This document shows, in pieces, positions 14,239 to 17,564 of a stretch of 17,564 nt of DNA; position 1 is the stretch's first letter, and every line of letters starts with the position of its first letter. Made by a program: the position numbers and the translations under genes. The notes below the pieces were generated by a model. The model did no database searches. It had not been told where the DNA came from and was given only the letters and a program-made list of their open reading frames with translations. The stretch comes from Candidatus Dadabacteria bacterium UBA1144. GTDB taxonomy: Bacteria > Desulfobacterota_D > UBA1144. The stretch lies in the NCBI GenBank assembly GCA_002311855.1, contig DCAB01000022.1, positions 6,508-24,071 of the forward strand, given 5' to 3'.

Positions 14239-14254
14239 AAGTTGGGTCGATAGT

Positions 14255-15319
14255 ATGGATATAGAAAAGATCGATAATAAGTTGCTGAATTTATTGCAGT
14301 CTGATTTCCCGTTGACCGATAGCCCCTTTTCAGATTTGGGAGAGATGCTATCAATCTCTGAGGAAGAAGTCATAATTAGAACCCAGAAATTAAAGAATAT
14401 TAAATTTATCAGACAGATCAGTGCCATCTTTGATACTAGAAGTATGAAATACAAATCTACTCTTGTAGCTATGGCTTTTGACGAAGATAAACTTGATGAG
14501 GCCGCGCATATAATCAATTCTCATCCAGGAGTTACCCATAACTACAAAAGAAATCATTTTTATAATTTGTGGTTCACATTAGCGGTTCCTCCGGATAGTA
14601 AATTAGGATTAGAAGCAACCGTCGATTTACTAGGGAAATTATCCAATTCACGACTTACTAGAATTCTTCCCACATTAAAGCTTTTCAAGATAGGAGTGAA
14701 GCTGGATATGACTGGTCAAGATTCTTTGTCTTCTAAAGATGAAGATTTTTATAGCGAAGAAAATATTTCTAAAGATTACAAATTTACAGAAAAAGATATA
14801 AATGTCATCAAGGAAGTTCAAGAAGATTTTCCTCTTGTTCCCAAACCTTTTGAGGAGATTGGAAAAAGACTTCGTATACCATCTAAAGATGTTATTGATT
14901 GCCTCAAGAAATTTAATAAAAATGGAATCATGAGAAGAGTTGCTGCAATTCTTCATCACAGAAAAGCTGGATTTCGAGCTAACGCAATGGGTGTTTGGAA
15001 AGTACCTGAAGACATGATTGAACAAGTTGCAGCAGAAATGACGAGTTTCAAATCAGTAAGCCATTGTTATAGGAGACCTACTTATCCGGATTGGCCTTAT
15101 TCTCTATTTACCATGATTCATGGACGTTCAGCTAAAGACTGTAATTCTTTACTAAAAAAGTTATCAGAACTTACAGGTATCAACGAATACGATGCTTTGT
15201 ATAGCTCAAAAGAATATAAGAAAACAAGACTTAAATATTTCTCTGATGATTACAAAGTTTGGGAAAAGAAATATAGTAGGGAGAGTTTTGATGCTGTCGG
15301 TACTGACAATCAATCATAA
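14255..15319 (+). CDS. ahbAB: Fused siroheme decarboxylase (AhbA/AhbB-like, Lrp/AsnC fold)
   Basis: 354 aa made of two homologous halves, each with an Lrp/AsnC-type winged helix plus RAM-like domain. Half 1 (about 1-160): DNKLLNLLQSDFPLTDSPF, then ISAIFDTRSMKYKSTLVAM, VTHNYKRNHFYNLWFTLAV. Half 2 (about 180-345): INVIKEVQEDFPLVPKPFEEIG, RRVAAILHHRKAGFRANAMG, VSHCYRRPTYPDWPYSLF, MIHGRSAKDC, YSSKEYKKTRLKYF. These blocks match AhbA and AhbB (NirD/L/G/H relatives), which decarboxylate siroheme to didecarboxysiroheme on the alternative heme or heme d1 route; the separate subunits are here joined. Often misannotated as transcription regulators. ATG 14255 gives the conserved MDIEKIDNKLL start; an upstream TTG (14219) would add unconserved residues. 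The end overlaps hemA by 29 bases, and hemC follows, so the operon is tetrapyrrole-specific. Confidence 0.9.
   Translation: MDIEKIDNKLLNLLQSDFPLTDSPFSDLGEMLSISEEEVIIRTQKLKNIKFIRQISAIFDTRSMKYKSTLVAMAFDEDKLDEAAHIINSHPGVTHNYKRNHFYNLWFTLAVPPDSKLGLEATVDLLGKLSNSRLTRILPTLKLFKIGVKLDMTGQDSLSSKDEDFYSEENISKDYKFTEKDINVIKEVQEDFPLVPKPFEEIGKRLRIPSKDVIDCLKKFNKNGIMRRVAAILHHRKAGFRANAMGVWKVPEDMIEQVAAEMTSFKSVSHCYRRPTYPDWPYSLFTMIHGRSAKDCNSLLKKLSELTGINEYDALYSSKEYKKTRLKYFSDDYKVWEKKYSRESFDAVGTDNQS
15278..15285 (+). promoter_or_regulatory. Shine-Dalgarno fixing the hemA start
   Basis: AGGGAGAG, 5 bases before ATG 15291 (7 from the AGGGAG core). It lies in the last codons of the siroheme decarboxylase gene and fixes the hemA start. 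The frame is open upstream from 15192, but that would add 33 residues before the family N-terminus. Confidence 0.75.
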
Positions 15320-16580
15320 TAATTCTGAGATCTCATTTCTTGAGAACTTTGCATTCAACAAGGACAATCTACATCTCGCTCTTCAAGAATTGATTGAACG
15401 TGAAGGAATTGAAGAGTGTTTTATCCTATCGACTTGCAATAGAGTAGAGATATACGTTTATAGCGATATGGATAATATCGAACCAGAAATAATCGGATTC
15501 GTATCTAATTTTCATAAGTTTAAAATGGAAAAATCACCAACTACATACCAATTTATGCATGATAAAGATGCAGTTTATCATCTATTTAAAGTTTCATCTG
15601 GTTCTGACTCGATGATTCTCGGGGAACCACAGATTGTCAATCAAATCAAAGAAAGTTACAAGGTGGCTAGTTCTGTTGGGACGATAGGGGCTTATTTGCA
15701 TAAACTTATCCATCTATCTCTTCATACTGCAAAAAAAGTTAGATCTGAAAGTTCGATAGGGAACAAAAGAGATTCGATTGGATCATTAGTAGTTAAGTTG
15801 AGCAAAAAAATATTTGAAAAACTACAAGATAGAAGTGTTCTGATCCTTGGAACAGGCGAGATGTCCCAACTTCTGGTCTCTCATCTAAAGATGGAAGGTG
15901 TATCAAATATATTTGTCGCGAGTAGAGATGTAAAAAATGCTATTACCTTTAGTGATAGGAATTCATGTAAACCGGTTATTTTAGACAATATTGATAAATA
16001 TCTTCCTGAAGTAGATATTGTTTTTTCATCGACTGGTTCACAAAATTTCTTAGTCACAAAAGAACTCATGGAAAAAATATTACAATTAAGGAAAGAACAG
16101 AATATCTTTTTTATCGATATAGCAGTACCAAGGGATATTGATCCCAGAATAGGCACCCTCGACAAGTGTTTTTTGTATGATCTCGATGATTTAAAATCAA
16201 TCATCAATGATGATTCTGTACAAAATAGTAAAAGCTTAGAAGAAGCATCACGTATAATAAAAGATTCTGTAGACCTATATACGTATTGGAAAAACACAAA
16301 TGATTCTAAAGATATAATTAAAGCACTTAGGGAATATGTTTATAAAATTGTTGATTCTGAAATTAGTGGGAGTAAGGGCGACATAGATGTTGAATTCCTC
16401 TCGCGAAGAATTTCGAACAAGATACTACATGTTCCTATTAATAATATTAAAGCGGAATCTAATCTACAAGAAAGCTTATATCTAAAGATTTTATCAGATG
16501 TTTTTGATTTAAATAAAAATGAAATTAAACAAAATATCTTCGAACTTAATAATGAAAAAAGATATAAGAATAGGGACTAG
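15291..16580 (+). CDS. hemA: Glutamyl-tRNA reductase
   Basis: 429 aa from ATG 15291, the normal GluTR length. It reduces glutamyl-tRNA(Glu) to glutamate-1-semialdehyde with NADPH, the first committed step of C5-pathway tetrapyrrole synthesis. The N-terminal catalytic domain starts MLSVLTINHNNSEIS and has the nucleophilic cysteine in STCNRVEIY (C49). The block SSGSDSMILGEPQIVNQIK follows, then the NADPH-binding domain at VLILGTGEMSQLL and the spinal helix/dimerisation region at the C-terminus. The start is set by a strong Shine-Dalgarno. It overlaps the siroheme decarboxylase gene by 29 bases at the 5' end and hemC by 29 bases at the 3' end, which suggests tight translational coupling of the three proteins. 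hemL and hemB are not in the window. Confidence 0.96.
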   Translation: MLSVLTINHNNSEISFLENFAFNKDNLHLALQELIEREGIEECFILSTCNRVEIYVYSDMDNIEPEIIGFVSNFHKFKMEKSPTTYQFMHDKDAVYHLFKVSSGSDSMILGEPQIVNQIKESYKVASSVGTIGAYLHKLIHLSLHTAKKVRSESSIGNKRDSIGSLVVKLSKKIFEKLQDRSVLILGTGEMSQLLVSHLKMEGVSNIFVASRDVKNAITFSDRNSCKPVILDNIDKYLPEVDIVFSSTGSQNFLVTKELMEKILQLRKEQNIFFIDIAVPRDIDPRIGTLDKCFLYDLDDLKSIINDDSVQNSKSLEEASRIIKDSVDLYTYWKNTNDSKDIIKALREYVYKIVDSEISGSKGDIDVEFLSRRISNKILHVPINNIKAESNLQESLYLKILSDVFDLNKNEIKQNIFELNNEKRYKNRD

Positions 16581-17436
16581 ATCGAGTAAATTAGCATTAT
16601 GGCAAGCTAATTTTGTAAAAACTTTCTTAATAAATAATTTTGCTGATATAAATATTGAAATTGTTCCTATAACAACACAAGGTGACAAAAATCAAATCGA
16701 TTCTATTGACTCAGTTGGAGGCAAGGGAGTCTTTATAAAAGAAATCGAAGAAGCATTAATTAAAAAAGAAATTGATATCGCAGTCCATAGCTACAAAGAT
16801 GTACCAATAAATATTCCCGAAGAATTAGAGATAGTCGGTACGTCGAACAGGGAAGATCCAAGAGATGTTCTTATAACTTTATCTAAAAGTAATTTATATC
16901 AGCTTGTACCCCATTCTGTTATTGGAACTGGAAGTGCAAGAAGAACCGAGCAAATCAAAGGAATTAGATCAAATATTGAGATAAAGCCAATAAGAGGAAA
17001 CGTGAACACAAGAATTGATAAATTGAATTCAGGTAAATATGATGGAATTGTCCTTGCTTATGCAGGGATTAAAAGGCTGAAATTAGAAAATTACATATCT
17101 CAAGCTTTCCCAGTAAATGAACTGGTCCCGGCCCCCTTGCAAGGGTTTTTAGCGATAGAATCTAGATCAGATTCTGATTGGTTTAAATATTTTCAGAATT
17201 TTTCAGATGAGACGAATTCAATAATTTCCAATTATGAAAGAAGATTTTCCAAAGATTTAAATTTAAGTTGCGAATTACCAATTGGTTTTTGTATTCAAAT
17301 AAACGATAAGAAAATATTGTTTAGCTATTTTATAAAAGGTTCAAAAGGGAATATAAAAAAACATTTTGAATCTCACTATGACGAATTGGATTCAGCCTAC
17401 AATAATATTCTTTCAGAAATAGATTCTATTATTTGA
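16552..17436 (+). CDS. hemC: Hydroxymethylbilane synthase (porphobilinogen deaminase)
   Basis: 294 aa from ATG 16552, slightly shorter than the usual 305-315. It polymerises four porphobilinogen units to hydroxymethylbilane. Features: IRIGTRSSKLALWQA (5-19), HSYKDVP (79-85; catalytic D83; Tyr where Met or Leu is common), GTGSARRTEQIK (125-136), IRGNVNTRIDKL (147-158), APLQGFLAIESR (194-205), and the dipyrromethane-cofactor cysteine C240 in LSCELPIG. An ATG 11 codons upstream (16519) is in frame but would add residues before the family start. The last domain after C240 is short. The TGA stop is overlapped by the TTGACA of the tRNA promoter. Confidence 0.96.
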   Translation: MKKDIRIGTRSSKLALWQANFVKTFLINNFADINIEIVPITTQGDKNQIDSIDSVGGKGVFIKEIEEALIKKEIDIAVHSYKDVPINIPEELEIVGTSNREDPRDVLITLSKSNLYQLVPHSVIGTGSARRTEQIKGIRSNIEIKPIRGNVNTRIDKLNSGKYDGIVLAYAGIKRLKLENYISQAFPVNELVPAPLQGFLAIESRSDSDWFKYFQNFSDETNSIISNYERRFSKDLNLSCELPIGFCIQINDKKILFSYFIKGSKGNIKKHFESHYDELDSAYNNILSEIDSII

Positions 17437-17460
17437 CATAACAAGAAATTTACATAGTAT
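17433..17460 (+). promoter_or_regulatory. Promoter for the initiator tRNA
   Basis: Perfect -35 TTGACA (17433-17438, overlapping the hemC stop), 16-base spacer, then TAGTAT (17455-17460). Five A bases separate the -10 from G1 of the mature tRNA, so transcription should start at, or within a base or two of, the mature 5' end. Confidence 0.65.
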
Positions 17461-17465
17461 AAAAA

Positions 17466-17539
17466 GGCGGGGTGGAGCAGTCTGGTAGCTCGTCAGACTC
17501 ATAACCTGAAGGTCGCTGGTTCAAATCCAGCCCCCGCAA
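17466..17539 (+). tRNA. Initiator tRNA-fMet (CAU)
   Basis: Cloverleaf with anticodon CAT (17500-17502) and loop CTCATAA. The sequence follows E. coli initiator tRNA closely: GCGGGGTGGAGCAG start after position 1, A11:U24 in the D stem, T loop TTCAAAT in a GCTGG/CCAGC stem. Position 1 is G and position 72 is A, an unpaired end as required for initiators, though C1/A72 is the usual pair. The anticodon stem is U27-A43, C28-G42, A29-U41, G30-C40, A31/C39, so only one of the three G-C pairs typical of initiators remains and the pair closing the loop is an A/C mismatch. CCA is not encoded; CGA follows the discriminator A73 (17539). A T6 run lies further down near the window end, without a clear hairpin. 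Confidence 0.93.
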
Positions 17540-17564
17540 CGAAACGTACCAACGCTTTTTTATT

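Noticed and set aside
15192..15290. N-terminal extension of hemA by 33 residues
   Set aside because: Lies wholly inside the siroheme decarboxylase gene, is not GluTR-like, and the AGGGAGAG site points to ATG 15291.
14255..15319. Lrp/AsnC transcription regulator
   Set aside because: The two-half structure with FRANAMG, SHCYRRPTYPDWPYSLF and YSSKEYKKTR blocks, next to hemA and hemC, fits siroheme decarboxylase instead.

Overview
This is a gene-dense, AT-rich bacterial chromosome segment with almost no intergenic space and no mobile elements, CRISPR arrays or rRNA genes visible. The MEP-pathway enzyme IspG and a bacterial-type prolyl-tRNA synthetase rule out an archaeon. The ispG-proS pairing, two probable F420-dependent luciferase-like oxidoreductases, a DUF385-type protein and siroheme-decarboxylase (Ahb) heme genes together suggest a marine Chloroflexota of the Dehalococcoidia/SAR202 kind. 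That placement is inference from gene content and not proven by any single marker.

Layout. Positions 1-1758 (minus): an Fe-S/ATPase operon read DUF59 protein, Mrp/ApbC, DUF1844 protein (cut by the window edge). Positions 1809-6247 (plus): ispG-proS-pyrF-maoC-like, tightly packed, the first three housekeeping. Positions 6244-8213 (minus): a DUF385-type protein followed by a long-form HflX GTPase, ending tail-to-tail with the maoC-like gene in a 4-base stop-codon overlap. Positions 8214-9867: a patch of poorly characterised genes, namely a 115-aa hypothetical, an unreported-looking 45-aa membrane microprotein (minus), a stand-alone radical SAM protein with an unusual CX4CX2C cluster motif, and a 42-aa acidic peptide ending in two Cys-Cys pairs. 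Positions 9868-11758: two tandem, clearly duplicated LLM oxidoreductases. Positions 11806-14206: a pterin operon with two PTPS paralogues, a phosphoribosyltransferase-like/GTP cyclohydrolase I fusion, and an SDR reductase. Positions 14255-17436: fused siroheme decarboxylase, hemA and hemC, overlapping each other. Positions 17466-17539: an initiator tRNA-Met.

How the genes work together. GTP cyclohydrolase I, PTPS with the animal-type C-X5-HGH motif, and an SDR are the three enzyme types needed to make tetrahydrobiopterin from GTP, so 11806-14206 looks like a complete biopterin-type operon; it does not look like a queuosine cluster. HemA and HemC supply the early tetrapyrrole steps, and the fused AhbA/AhbB-like protein decarboxylates siroheme, which points to the alternative heme pathway (or heme d1).

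A recurring pattern: genes at the head of transcription units have a -10-like box only about 9-17 bases before the start codon and no Shine-Dalgarno sequence, while several downstream genes carry good ones. This suggests leaderless or very short-leader transcripts. The best candidates for something undescribed are the 42-aa CC/CC peptide next to the radical SAM gene, the 45-aa membrane microprotein, the PRTase-FolE/double-PTPS operon, and the variant initiator tRNA.
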